A stretch of 29,259 bases of DNA from Dehalococcoidia bacterium (GCA_012270625.1 JAAXHZ010000080.1:1-29259); one strand, 5' to 3'. Counted from the stretch's first letter, positions 15,672 through 26,439 are shown. Program-made: numbers and translations. The notes: generated by a model from the letters alone, not told the origin.

Positions 15672-16822
15672 GCCGAACCCGACCGCTCTGCTGCGACTCT
15701 GATCTGGGTGGACGAGATGTCTTCTCGAAACATCGACTCTGGAATCGCGGCAAACATGTCATTGAGATAGGAGGGCACCTCGGCGGCGGTGAGAGTCTTA
15801 AAACCGTCGCCCTCCAATCTGCCAGCCACGAGAAAAGAGCAGCCGAGTGAACGCATCTCGAAAAAGGCGGACATCATCTTGGCAGGACTGTTGCCGTAGT
15901 ACTTGGTATCTACAAGGCGAACGAGGGTATCGAAGCCGATGACGAATGTGCACCCCGGCAAGAGGCGAGCTTTCTCGTAGAAGACCGGAGCGCGCGTGGC
16001 GATTATACTCGCGCTTCCGTTGAACTGGTCGATACGACGTCTGACTTCAGAGGTCTCCAGCTCAGGTTTATCTACGTTAGTGACGGACAGCTCGTAGGCT
16101 ACAGGTAATTCGAGTAGATCGGACGCCACTTGAGCCAGGCGGTCGTGGCCGATGTGGCGGGGATTGAACGACCCGGGGATGATTCCGCCTTTGAACGCTG
16201 CGTCTGCTTCCTTCCTGCCTTCGGTATCGATTAGAACGTGGCCTATGTGTCCCTGCGACAATGCGTCAAGAGGGTCATCAAGACAGAGTGCATCCGTCAG
16301 GACGCTCTCATCCGACGAAAGTTTCAGGTCAAGCCGTTCAGAAACATCTAAAGATTCCGCTATCGAATTCAAGATCAGCCTGCTGACAACGGCGTCTTCT
16401 TGGTCCCGACTTCTCAGGCCTTTCACGAATGTGATCGAGGCCGATTTCCAGCCGGTCGAGCCATACACACACACATGGCATCTGTGATCCCCGCGCTTGG
16501 GACGATCTGTGGCGATGGTAGCGGTGCAGGCTACGCCGAAAACGGGACTCGCGACTTCGCGGAGCTTCACGGCGCGGAAGTACGCGGCTCTGGCCAGCGA
16601 CAGCGCTGCGTCGGTGGATACGTATTGCGCGGGTTCTGCGCCCAGATAGTCAATGACCGCTGAAGAGGCGTAGGGAACCTGGATGTCCAGCACCGTGCGC
16701 GACGCGCCAGCGACACTGAGGATTGCGTTGATCGCCTGTGAGCCTGCCCCCGCTATCACCAGCGAGGCCATGCCCTTAGTGCGATGAATGGACTCCACGA
16801 GTTTGAGCGATTCTAGATCCAT
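15668..16822 (-). CDS. Fusion protein: CinA C-terminal-like domain plus NadD-like nucleotidyltransferase
   Basis: The start is the ATG at 16822, preceded by AGGAAGG, giving 384 residues; the frame stays open upstream but covers the promoter. Residues 20-140 follow the CinA/PncC (NMN deamidase) domain: SVAGASRTVLDIQVPYAS and GVACTATIATDRPKRGDH. The usual ES-x-TGG around the catalytic Ser reads AGAGSQ, so activity is doubtful. Residues 215-384 are an adenylyltransferase fold with GSFNPRHIGH (217-226) and ISSTQIR (369-375), the nucleotide motifs of NadD. Together they suggest nicotinamide-mononucleotide processing, but I know of no proven function for this arrangement. It heads the ubiD-ubiA-ubiX cluster. 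Confidence 0.8.
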   Translation of the reverse strand: MDLESLKLVESIHRTKGMASLVIAGAGSQAINAILSVAGASRTVLDIQVPYASSAVIDYLGAEPAQYVSTDAALSLARAAYFRAVKLREVASPVFGVACTATIATDRPKRGDHRCHVCVYGSTGWKSASITFVKGLRSRDQEDAVVSRLILNSIAESLDVSERLDLKLSSDESVLTDALCLDDPLDALSQGHIGHVLIDTEGRKEADAAFKGGIIPGSFNPRHIGHDRLAQVASDLLELPVAYELSVTNVDKPELETSEVRRRIDQFNGSASIIATRAPVFYEKARLLPGCTFVIGFDTLVRLVDTKYYGNSPAKMMSAFFEMRSLGCSFLVAGRLEGDGFKTLTAAEVPSYLNDMFAAIPESMFREDISSTQIRVAAERSGSA

Positions 16823-16847
16823 GAGCGCCTTCCTAACACCTGACGAT

Positions 16848-16876
16848 ACTATAAGCTGACTCCGATGCGCACGCAA
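16848..16876 (-). promoter_or_regulatory. Promoter of the CinA/NadD-ubiD-ubiA-ubiX cluster
   Basis: TTGCGT (16876-16871), 17 bases, TATAGT (16853-16848) on the minus strand. The start site would be near 16841, about 19 bases before the ATG at 16822. Confidence 0.6.
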
Positions 16877-16916
16877 TTGTGTCGGTGTACCAGAGCATGT
16901 TCCGATGAGGTCTGGC

Positions 16917-16946
16917 TTGTCGCCCTGAATGGCCGTGCGCTAGTAT
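16917..16946 (+). promoter_or_regulatory. Candidate promoter of the geranylgeranyl-reductase-like gene
   Basis: TTGTCG (16917-16922), 18 bases, TAGTAT (16941-16946). The leader to the ATG at 16992 would be about 40 bases. It lies back to back with the promoter of the ubi cluster, 40 bases away. Confidence 0.45.
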
Positions 16947-16991
16947 GCGGGCAGCCTGCCATACGCTTCAGCGAGGTGTGGCACATCCCCA

Positions 16992-18218
16992 ATGCGAGAG
17001 ATACATTTGTATGACGTACTAATAGTCGGAGCCGGTCCTGCAGGCAACGCCGCCGCGCTCGAACTGGCCGAGCACGGGGTGCAGACCGCTGTGATCGACT
17101 ATCGTGAGCGGATAGGCGACAAGCTCTGTACCGGCGTGATAGGGATCGAGTGCGCGCGCAGGTTTCCCGTGTCACCGCGCCACGTGAGACAGGAGGTCAG
17201 TTCGGCCCTTATTCACTCACCCTCGGGCAGGTGCTACAGGGTCGAACGGCGCGGGCCTCAAGCTCTGATCGTTGATCGCGTCGCATACGTTGGAGAAGTC
17301 GCCGCGAGGGCATCAGAGCATGGCGCTCACTATCACATAGGCTATAGGGCGACGGCGATCGACAGAACTCGCCATGGAATAAGCGTATCGACTCGGCGCG
17401 GAGCGACCGTAGAGCGATTCGAAGGCAACCTGCTGCTGATAGCGACAGGGTTTCGGTCGCCGGTCACGCGCATGGCCGGACTGCGCGATCGGCGTGAACA
17501 GGACTACATCTACGGTCAGCAGGTTGTTGTCGAAACCAACGGCGTCGAAGGCGTAGAAGTCTTTGTCGGCGGGGGAAATGCCCCCGAGTCAATTGGCTGG
17601 ATTGTCCCGGTTTCCCGATCACATGGGCTGGTTGGCACTATCTCGCGTCAAAAGCGCCCAGTATGCTTAGATTCCCTGCTTGACAGGCTGCACTGTGACG
17701 GCAAGATCGAGGCGCGCGCTCACGAGTTCAGTCGTTGGGGAATACCGGTCAGGCCATTGGCCGCCACATTTGCGGACCGGCTGATGGTGCTGGGTGACGC
17801 GGCCGGATTCACCAAGCCAACCACCGGCGGTGGCATCTACTACGGCATGTTATCGGGCCTGATCGCAGCCGAGACGGCGCGAGAGGTCCTGGATTCGGGA
17901 GACCTGTCGGCCCGGTCTCTACGGAAGTACGAACAACGCTGGAAGCGAGAATTCGGTCGGGAGCTCGAGGTGGGTTACTACGCTCGGAGACTGTATGAGT
18001 CCATGAATGACGCACAGAAAGAGGAGCTCATGAACGTGTTCCTGTCGGAAGACGTTCAGTCTGATATCATGAACGCCCCTGGCTTCTCATTCGATTGGCA
18101 CAGCCGAACAATTCTTGGGACGGTCGGGCATCGTCGCATCGCCCGCATGATCTTGAGCTTTGGCCCGGCCATCGCACCCCTAGTCACCCGTCTAATCAGA
18201 ACGGCGTCGTCAGGCTGA
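16992..18218 (+). CDS. Geranylgeranyl reductase family FAD-dependent oxidoreductase
   Basis: The 408-residue protein has an N-terminal FAD-binding motif DVLIVGAGPAGNAAA, the GDKLCTGVIG segment with a conserved cysteine, LVLGDAAG-type FAD contact (VLGDAAGF) and KPTTGGGIYYGMLSG, which is diagnostic of the GGR family. These flavoproteins reduce double bonds of polyprenyl chains in archaeal lipids, chlorophyll or menaquinone (MenJ). It is transcribed away from the menaquinone-type ubi cluster, so reduction of a menaquinone tail is a reasonable but unproven role. GAGGTG lies about 15 bases before the ATG, farther than usual. It converges on the next gene with a 9-base gap. Confidence 0.9.
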   Translation: MREIHLYDVLIVGAGPAGNAAALELAEHGVQTAVIDYRERIGDKLCTGVIGIECARRFPVSPRHVRQEVSSALIHSPSGRCYRVERRGPQALIVDRVAYVGEVAARASEHGAHYHIGYRATAIDRTRHGISVSTRRGATVERFEGNLLLIATGFRSPVTRMAGLRDRREQDYIYGQQVVVETNGVEGVEVFVGGGNAPESIGWIVPVSRSHGLVGTISRQKRPVCLDSLLDRLHCDGKIEARAHEFSRWGIPVRPLAATFADRLMVLGDAAGFTKPTTGGGIYYGMLSGLIAAETAREVLDSGDLSARSLRKYEQRWKREFGRELEVGYYARRLYESMNDAQKEELMNVFLSEDVQSDIMNAPGFSFDWHSRTILGTVGHRRIARMILSFGPAIAPLVTRLIRTASSG

Positions 18219-18222
18219 CCCA

Positions 18223-18235
18223 GGCCGCTACGGCC
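18223..18235. other. Small inverted repeat at the convergent gene junction
   Basis: GGCCG-CTA-CGGCC, a 5-bp stem whose 3-base loop is the stop codon (TAG, minus strand) of the carbamoyltransferase relative. It is five bases after the stop of the reductase gene. A stem this short may be chance. Confidence 0.25.
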
Positions 18236-19187
18236 GGAATATCTCTGAGAGAACGCCCATTCTTACGTACAGCGCGTTCTCGGCCTGCCTGTAGAACGCG
18301 AGTCTGGGATCGTTAACGTCGATCATGAAGTCTCCGCTCCGCTGCATGGGGTCCATAACTATCGCGTGGGACTGAAGCGAATTCATGAACTCCCTGTCGA
18401 TGACCAACCTGCCGCGCCCTCTCGACCTAAGTAATTCCATGTGGGCCGCGGTCCTGGGCCCGTTCAGGTAAACCGCATCCACTTCGTTCAATGCGTCCAG
18501 ACTGTCGGTGCCGCGGAACTCCACTCCTCTCTCGGTGCAGTGTTCAACGACATCAGCGGGAGCCTGTCCACTGAACGGGACCAGCACGACTTCAACGTCA
18601 TCGAAGAGGGCGAGACCCTTTAGTAAAGCTGAGACGTTCCGGTGTTCCAGGCGGCCTACGATCGCCACTGTGCGTCCGTCGATTCCGCCGAGCTCGCGTT
18701 GAAGTGTGTACAGGTCTGCCAGGGCCTGGGTCGGATGATCGTCGGCGCTCCCTCCGTTCACCACGTGCATCGCGTTCACGGACGCGGCACGCTCAGTGAC
18801 GTGCGGGTCTCCACTTCGCACAACCACTACGTCCATCTTCAGGCTTGCGAGGATGCTGGTGATATCATCAACGAACCTGGAGCTGTGAACCGGAAAGAAC
18901 TGAGAGGCGTCTTCAGTATGGTACGCTTGGCCCCCAAGCAGCCCGGCGGCCCTTTCGAACGAGGTGCGTGTCAGGAAGCTAGGCTCGTAGAACAGGCAGT
19001 ACAGGGCCTTGCCGCCCATCGATGCTGGTACTTGGTCACCCTTTCTCAGCTCCTCACAGAGAGGGAACAGCGCTCCTTCTACCCATTCACGATTTAGGTG
19101 AGTAGTGTTCGTCAGGTGTCGCAGATGCTGCATTTTGGCACTTTGCACCTTTGGGTAAGCGTTCGATTTCAAGCGGAGATTGTACAT
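18228..19187 (-). CDS. Divergent aspartate/ornithine carbamoyltransferase family protein
   Basis: The 319-residue protein aligns end to end with aspartate carbamoyltransferase (PyrB): EPSFLTRTSFE (68-78), VVVRSGD (Arg124), HPTQALADL (151-159), VGRLEHRNVSALLKGL and the closing YRQAENALYVRM. But the carbamoyl-phosphate loop Ser-Thr-Arg-Thr-Arg reads Ser-Phe-Leu-Thr-Arg, so the key Arg54 equivalent is Leu72. The Lys-bearing 80s loop is FFPVHSSRF, without the lysine, and the Pro-Leu-Pro segment reads DPMQR. So it is probably not a working aspartate transcarbamylase. An ATG at 19133 (MQHLRHL) is an alternative start close to where PyrB proteins begin; neither start has a clear binding site. Confidence 0.85.
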   Translation of the reverse strand: MYNLRLKSNAYPKVQSAKMQHLRHLTNTTHLNREWVEGALFPLCEELRKGDQVPASMGGKALYCLFYEPSFLTRTSFERAAGLLGGQAYHTEDASQFFPVHSSRFVDDITSILASLKMDVVVVRSGDPHVTERAASVNAMHVVNGGSADDHPTQALADLYTLQRELGGIDGRTVAIVGRLEHRNVSALLKGLALFDDVEVVLVPFSGQAPADVVEHCTERGVEFRGTDSLDALNEVDAVYLNGPRTAAHMELLRSRGRGRLVIDREFMNSLQSHAIVMDPMQRSGDFMIDVNDPRLAFYRQAENALYVRMGVLSEIFRP

Positions 19188-19216
19188 GAGAGATGCGCTT
19201 CAAGACCATTCGACGT

Positions 19217-19245
19217 TTGACACCCGCAGTCCCCGATGCTAGATT
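19217..19245 (+). promoter_or_regulatory. Promoter of fmdB-dtd
   Basis: A consensus TTGACA (19217-19222), 17 bases, TAGATT (19240-19245). The start site would be near 19252, about 60 bases before the TTG start of the fmdB-like gene. Confidence 0.65.
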
Positions 19246-19310
19246 TATCGAGGTGATTAGCAGTCACGAAACGGTACTGCTAACGTTGCACACTATCGGG
19301 AGGCGGGAAC

Positions 19311-19640
19311 TTGCCGAGGTACGACTATCGCTGCACGGCATGCGGTCACCAGTTCGAGTTGCGCCAGAGCTTTGACTCCGATCCTGTGCAGGACTGTATC
19401 AAGTGCGGCGCCAAGTCCAACCGCAAGATTCACGCTCCTCCGGTGATCTTCAAAGGAAGCGGCTGGTATGTTACGGACTACGGGAAGGGCCGTGGAAACA
19501 ATGGTCTCAACCCAGACAGGTCTGAGTCCATGTCGTCAGACGGTGAGTCGTCGGAAGGCGGCAAGTCCGAAAAGTCAGCCAAATCTAGTGAGACCAAGTC
19601 AGAAGCCAAGTCGGCATCTACTACAAGCAGCAGCGAATAG
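19311..19640 (+). CDS. FmdB-family zinc-ribbon protein with low-complexity tail
   Basis: The protein is 109 residues from a TTG at 19311, which follows GGGAGG by seven bases. The first 50 residues (PRYDYRCTACGHQFE, then CIKCGAK) form the FmdB zinc ribbon with Cys8, Cys11, Cys29 and Cys32, and VIFKGSGWYVTDY is the conserved close of the domain. From about residue 70 the protein is almost only Ser, Lys, Glu, Thr and Ala, a likely disordered tail common in actinobacterial and Chloroflexota members. The family was named after a regulator of formamidase genes, but most members have no proven role. It is followed by dtd after 3 bases. Confidence 0.9.
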   Translation: MPRYDYRCTACGHQFELRQSFDSDPVQDCIKCGAKSNRKIHAPPVIFKGSGWYVTDYGKGRGNNGLNPDRSESMSSDGESSEGGKSEKSAKSSETKSEAKSASTTSSSE

Positions 19641-19643
19641 CTG

Positions 19644-20108
19644 ATGCGCGCGCTGGTTCAGCGTGTCACACAGGCTTCCGTCTCTGTGGACGGAGAGGTC
19701 CTGGGTCAGATCGGCCCAGGACTCGTTGTTTTTGTGGGCATAGCCCAGTCAGACGGGCAGGGCGAGATTGAATACATCGTCTCCAAGATCGTCAATCTAC
19801 GCATCTTCACGGACACAGAGGGGAGATTCAATCTCTCCGCGCTGGACTTGGGGGTTGAGCTGCTTGTAGTCAGCCAGTTCACACTATACGGCGATACGAG
19901 GCGAGGACGAAGGCCCAGCTTCAGTCGCGCGGCTGCGCCTGATGAGGCAGCGGCCCTGTTCTCTGACACGCTGGATGTCTTTCAGGATACTGGGCTGACC
20001 GTCCAGACCGGTCGTTTCCAGGCCAATATGAACGTGACCATCCATAACGATGGCCCCGTTACTATCATGCTGGACTCTGATGACCGAAACCGACCCCGCA
20101 GAGGCTGA
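19644..20108 (+). CDS. dtd: D-aminoacyl-tRNA deacylase
   Basis: The 154-residue protein starts MRALVQRVTQASVSVDGE and contains SQFTLYGDTRRGRRPSF and a C-terminal NDGPVTIML, the two motifs that build the DTD active site (the cis Gly-Pro lies in the second). It hydrolyses D-amino acids from mischarged tRNA in the cytoplasm. The ATG lies 3 bases after the fmdB stop with no clear binding site, so translation is probably coupled. It ends 10 bases from the convergent lyase gene, leaving no room for a separate terminator. Confidence 0.97.
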   Translation: MRALVQRVTQASVSVDGEVLGQIGPGLVVFVGIAQSDGQGEIEYIVSKIVNLRIFTDTEGRFNLSALDLGVELLVVSQFTLYGDTRRGRRPSFSRAAAPDEAAALFSDTLDVFQDTGLTVQTGRFQANMNVTIHNDGPVTIMLDSDDRNRPRRG

Positions 20109-20118
20109 AGCTCACTGG

Positions 20119-21006
20119 TCACTCGTCGTCGCTGGCGGCCAGTCCCATAGCTCGCGCTCTGTCCAGGAGCGCCTGAGCTCTCTTGACTACGGGCACGTCA
20201 ATGACCTTTCCGTCGAGAGAAGTGGAGCCGCGCCCCATCGCAACCGCCTCTTCGAATGCTTCGATCTCCCTCTGTGCCTGAGAGATCTCTTCCTGCGAGG
20301 GAGAATAGACGCCGTTTATGATGTCCAGCTGGGCGGGATGGATTGCAAATCGGCCCTTGAATCCGATTGCGCGAGACATCTGGGAGTTTGCCTTGAGAGC
20401 GACCGGGTCACGAAAAGCGAAGAACGGAGTATCGAGGGCCAGTACACCCGCCGCGCGCGCCGCAACGGCTATCGCGCCTCGTGCGTACGCCAGCTCAGAG
20501 TCACTGTCGGTCCGTCTGATCTCCATGTCGTTGGTGAAGTCTTCGGCGCCGAGGGCGACCGCGACGATCCGCTGAGATGCCTTGCAGATGTCGTAAGCCT
20601 TCACAATGGCTTCTGCCGACTCGATCCACGGTACAAGTCGGACAGTACCGCGCTCTATTTCGGCTTGTGACTCCGCTCTGTCGAGCATTCTGACCACTTC
20701 GGCAACGATCTCAGGGTTGTCCATCTTTCCAACCGACACGCCGAACACATGAGGCCCGACTACTGCCGTGAGATCATCCTCCAGCAGGCCGGTGTCGAGA
20801 GAGTTGACTCGGGGTATCACCGGTACGCCAGTGGCGGCCAGCTCGGGGATGTAGGCCGAGGTCACTCCTCGAGCATTGGCCTTCTCATCCCATGGGACAG
20901 AGTCTTCCATGTCTGGCACAAAGGCATCTGGTCTGAGACCGACCGCGCGATCGAGCATCCGGGGCGTGTTTCCCGGCACGAAAAGCAGGCTTCTTAGAAA
21001 AGTCAT
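20119..21006 (-). CDS. HpcH/HpaI aldolase family, CitE-like acyl-CoA lyase
   Basis: The 295-residue protein begins RSLLFVPGNTPRMLDRA, the classic opening of citrate lyase beta/malyl-CoA lyase proteins. It has VPDMEDSVPWDEK, IPRVNSLD (Arg of the substrate pocket), LVPWIESAEAI (metal-binding Glu) and ALGAEDFTND (metal-binding Asp), and closes with GRFAIHPAQLDIIN. It cleaves or forms C-C bonds of 3-hydroxyacyl-CoA thioesters such as malyl-CoA or citramalyl-CoA with Mg2+. No CitD or CitF gene is near, so it is a stand-alone lyase, not part of a citrate lyase complex. GAGGA lies five bases before the ATG. Confidence 0.92.
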   Translation of the reverse strand: MTFLRSLLFVPGNTPRMLDRAVGLRPDAFVPDMEDSVPWDEKANARGVTSAYIPELAATGVPVIPRVNSLDTGLLEDDLTAVVGPHVFGVSVGKMDNPEIVAEVVRMLDRAESQAEIERGTVRLVPWIESAEAIVKAYDICKASQRIVAVALGAEDFTNDMEIRRTDSDSELAYARGAIAVAARAAGVLALDTPFFAFRDPVALKANSQMSRAIGFKGRFAIHPAQLDIINGVYSPSQEEISQAQREIEAFEEAVAMGRGSTSLDGKVIDVPVVKRAQALLDRARAMGLAASDDE

Positions 21007-21298
21007 GATTCCTCGATTCTAAAGCGGTCTTTCAGGCCCTACCTCGCACACCCGACGGGCAAGTCCAGACATCAAAGGCCGTACCGACATCAGTGCCGTC
21101 TTGCTCGGACGCGTTCGGTATTCATAGGTAAGACGGGATAAATAGGAGCTGCTTCCAGTAAGCTGGCATTCAGGTTACCACAGAGCGGCTTGAGACAGGA
21201 CGGCCCCGTGATCTTCGGCGTTCGGATATAATAGGTCGTGTCTTGGCCGTAGAGCGACGCAGGCCAAATGACGCTGAAAGACGGGGGTGGTGAGGGAC
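21007..21298. other. Intergenic region between divergent lyase and secA genes
   Basis: About 290 bases with no gene, tRNA or repeat that I can support. Its only clear signal is the -10 box before secA at 21227; on the lyase side a TAGAAT lies too close to the start to be convincing. The size suggests that regulatory sites for both genes lie here. Confidence 0.5.
21227..21232 (+). promoter_or_regulatory. -10 box of the secA promoter
   Basis: A perfect TATAAT (21227-21232) about 67 bases before the likely secA start. The -35 position at 17 bases reads CCCCGT, a poor match, so the strength rests on the -10 or on other sites. Confidence 0.4.
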
Positions 21299-23914
<2,616 letters not shown>

Positions 23915-23929
23915 CCAAGTATCTGTTGG

Positions 23930-23944
23930 CAGCCTGTTCGGCTG
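23930..23944 (+). other. Small hairpin between secA and polX
   Basis: CAGCC-TGTTC-GGCTG, a perfect 5-bp stem with a 5-base loop, followed by TTACTT. It is too weak to call a terminator, but could attenuate reading into polX. Confidence 0.25.
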
Positions 23945-23990
23945 TTACTTCGATGATCGGCTATCGACAGCGAGCATTCGTAAAGTCGCA

Positions 23991-25757
23991 ATGACCAATT
24001 CAGAGATCGCTGAAGCTTTCGAAACCATCGTCAGCCTTCTTCAGATGAAGGAGGAGAAGACGTTCACAGTCCGGGCCTACCAGCGCGCAGCGCGGACCAT
24101 CGATCGATTGCCTCAAGATGTGGACGCTATGATCAAAGACGGAGAGGATCTTACAGACATACCCGGAATTGGCAAAGCGATCTCGGCCAAAATCACTGAG
24201 CTGGTGACGACCGGGGAAATGGGCTACCTCGAACGTCTCAAGGCCGAGTTTCCTGAGGGGATTCTCGATCTTGTTCAGATACCGGGTCTTGGTCCCAAGA
24301 CGGTGGTACGAGTCTGGAAGGAGTTGGACGTAACTTCCGTGGAGCAGCTATCCGCGGCGATTGAAGACGGTAGGGTGGCGTCACTCCCGAGGATGGGCGC
24401 CAAGAGCGCGCAGAACATACTCAGGTCAATTCAATTTGCACGCTCCAAGAGCGATCGCACTCCGATAGCCCGCGCCATGGAGACGGCGCAGCGAGTGACA
24501 TCCTACCTCGAGTCCACCTGCCCGCAGATTTCAAAACTGGTTGTGTGTGGCAGCCTGCGAAGGTTTGAGGAGACCGTTGGTGACCTCGATCTCGTGTGCG
24601 TTACCGACGATCCACAAGCAGCGCTTGACGCTCTGGCGACTATGGATACAGTCGATGAAGTGCTAGGCCACGGAGACAGGAAGGCATCTGTGGTCCTAAG
24701 CTCAGGTATTCAAGTGGATCTGCGAGTAACCGAGCCGCAGAACCTTGGCGCGATGCTCCAGTACTTCACTGGCAACCTGCACCACAACGTGCAGCTCCGG
24801 GAGATCGCCACAGGACTCGGTCTGTCGTTGAACGAGTACGGGCTGACTGATCTGGAAACCGGAGAGCTTGAGACCTTCCAAAGCGAGCGGGCCCTTTACG
24901 CTAGGCTAGGCCTTCAGTTCATACCTGCTGAGCTCAGACAGGGAGGGTTGGAAATCCAAGAGGCGAAGAAAGGCATCCTGCCCCAGTTGGTACAGGTCTC
25001 GGACATCAGGGGAGATCTGCACTCCCATACGGACTGGAGTGACGGGCGAGACTCGATGGAGCAGATGATCCGAGCCGCCCAGGATCGCGGGCTGGAGTAC
25101 ATCGCCGTCACCGACCACTCCGTAGGGCGGGGGATCGCAAACGGCCTCAGCATCGAACGTCTGGAAAGACACGGCGAAAGGCTGCGAGAGGTTGCTGCGA
25201 ACGTCGGCGGAATCCACGTTCTCCACGGTACCGAAATGGACATTCGCGCAGACGGAACTCTCGACTACCCCGACGATGTACTGGCCGGACTCGATTGGGT
25301 AGTAGCATCTGTGCATAGCGCGATGGCGCAAGACTCAGACACCATGACCCGGCGAATTGTTTCCGCAATGAAGAATCCTCATGTCTCGGCGATCGGCCAC
25401 CTGTCCACAAGGCTGATTGGCGAGCGGAGACCTGTCGATGCCGACTATGAGGCGATCTTCCGCGCCGCCGCTGACACAGGAACCGCGCTGGAGATCAACG
25501 GTTCCCTGGAACGCCTGGACCTCAAGGACACCCACATACGACGAGCGCGCGAACTCGGTGCGCCGTTGGTAATCGACACCGATGCCCACACAACCGAATC
25601 ACTCAGAAACCTGGAATACGGAGCCCGCCTGGCCAGACGAGGGTCGTGTGAACCACATGATATCGTCAACTGTATGGAACTCAAACAGTTCCTTTCATGG
25701 CTGAAACTGGACAAAACGTCTCGAAGTAAGGCATTATCGCAGCATGGGCGAGTGTAA
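23991..25757 (+). CDS. polX: DNA polymerase/3'-5' exonuclease PolX
   Basis: The start is the ATG at 23991 (MTNSEIAEAFETI), giving 588 residues, the usual length for bacterial PolX. Domains in order: a helix-hairpin-helix 8-kDa domain with DIPGIGKAIS (55-64) and a second DNA-binding hairpin IPGLGPKTV (97-105); the pol X palm with GSLRR then Asp198, Asp200 and Asp243 (QVDLRV) as metal ligands; and a C-terminal PHP nuclease domain from about 341 (GDLHSHTDWSDG, VTDHSVG, HGTEMDI, IDTDAHTTE). It fills short gaps in DNA repair and trims 3' ends. The frame is open upstream into the secA end, but the family start is clear. Confidence 0.96.
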   Translation: MTNSEIAEAFETIVSLLQMKEEKTFTVRAYQRAARTIDRLPQDVDAMIKDGEDLTDIPGIGKAISAKITELVTTGEMGYLERLKAEFPEGILDLVQIPGLGPKTVVRVWKELDVTSVEQLSAAIEDGRVASLPRMGAKSAQNILRSIQFARSKSDRTPIARAMETAQRVTSYLESTCPQISKLVVCGSLRRFEETVGDLDLVCVTDDPQAALDALATMDTVDEVLGHGDRKASVVLSSGIQVDLRVTEPQNLGAMLQYFTGNLHHNVQLREIATGLGLSLNEYGLTDLETGELETFQSERALYARLGLQFIPAELRQGGLEIQEAKKGILPQLVQVSDIRGDLHSHTDWSDGRDSMEQMIRAAQDRGLEYIAVTDHSVGRGIANGLSIERLERHGERLREVAANVGGIHVLHGTEMDIRADGTLDYPDDVLAGLDWVVASVHSAMAQDSDTMTRRIVSAMKNPHVSAIGHLSTRLIGERRPVDADYEAIFRAAADTGTALEINGSLERLDLKDTHIRRARELGAPLVIDTDAHTTESLRNLEYGARLARRGSCEPHDIVNCMELKQFLSWLKLDKTSRSKALSQHGRV

Positions 25758-26439
25758 TTCCAACACCGGGCCTGTTGACTCGGATGCGATATCCCATCTC
25801 AGGGAGAAGCTCGAACAAGACACGAACTGGCCGACTGCACTGCTCGAGGCGATGGCGTTGTGGACGGCGCCTGAGGAGACGTTTCTGGACACCAGACTCG
25901 TCTATCTCATCGGCTCCGAGGCGTTCGACTGGCTTACCCTGGCCAATCGTCTCTGCTTCGAGGTGAGAGAGCTGATTCCACAGGAAGAGTTGGAGTCCCT
26001 GCTGTTTTCGGGACGTTTTCCGCCAAACTTTGATGAAGCCGAGTTCAAGCGGATTCTAGGCTCGGACAAGTACAGCGCATATCTTAACTATTTCTACGGT
26101 GTTGAGGTGGAGTTGGCGCTCCAGAACGCTGTGGAAGACGAGGTGGGCAAGCGTTTCTACGCGAGTGGGCGTCAGTACGCTGCCGACCATGCAGACGCGA
26201 CATTTCAGAGAATCTACCGCTCAACTTATGATGAGCTGCTGACATCGTTCCGAGACGATAGAGACATACCTCACAGACCAGTGACGACGCTGACCGAGAT
26301 TAAGGAGTTCACCTACTGGCTGTTCAAGCGCCGCCTGAGAGTGTCGGACAAAGCCAAACTAGCTTCCGATACTCGCAAGGGCATATCCGCGCTGGACTCC
26401 GCCATTCACATTCCTGAAGAGATAGGTGCATTCGCCTGA
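25744..26439 (+). CDS. Hypothetical 231-aa protein coupled to polX
   Basis: I do not recognise this family. The 231-residue protein is soluble and probably all-helical and acidic, with no signal peptide or membrane segment. It contains a WPTALLEAMALW segment, a central GSDKYSAYLNYFYGVEVELALQ stretch and a basic FTYWLFKRRLRVSDKAK region near 200 that could touch nucleic acid. Its ATG lies 14 bases inside the polX 3' end in another frame, so it should be translated from the same message. The overlap gives a weak hint of a link with DNA repair. No catalytic motif was found. Confidence 0.8.
   Translation: MGECNSNTGPVDSDAISHLREKLEQDTNWPTALLEAMALWTAPEETFLDTRLVYLIGSEAFDWLTLANRLCFEVRELIPQEELESLLFSGRFPPNFDEAEFKRILGSDKYSAYLNYFYGVEVELALQNAVEDEVGKRFYASGRQYAADHADATFQRIYRSTYDELLTSFRDDRDIPHRPVTTLTEIKEFTYWLFKRRLRVSDKAKLASDTRKGISALDSAIHIPEEIGAFA

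Noticed and set aside
20050..20670. A 206-codon open frame on the plus strand
   Set aside because: It overlaps the end of dtd and runs antisense through the CitE-like gene; its composition looks like a shadow frame.
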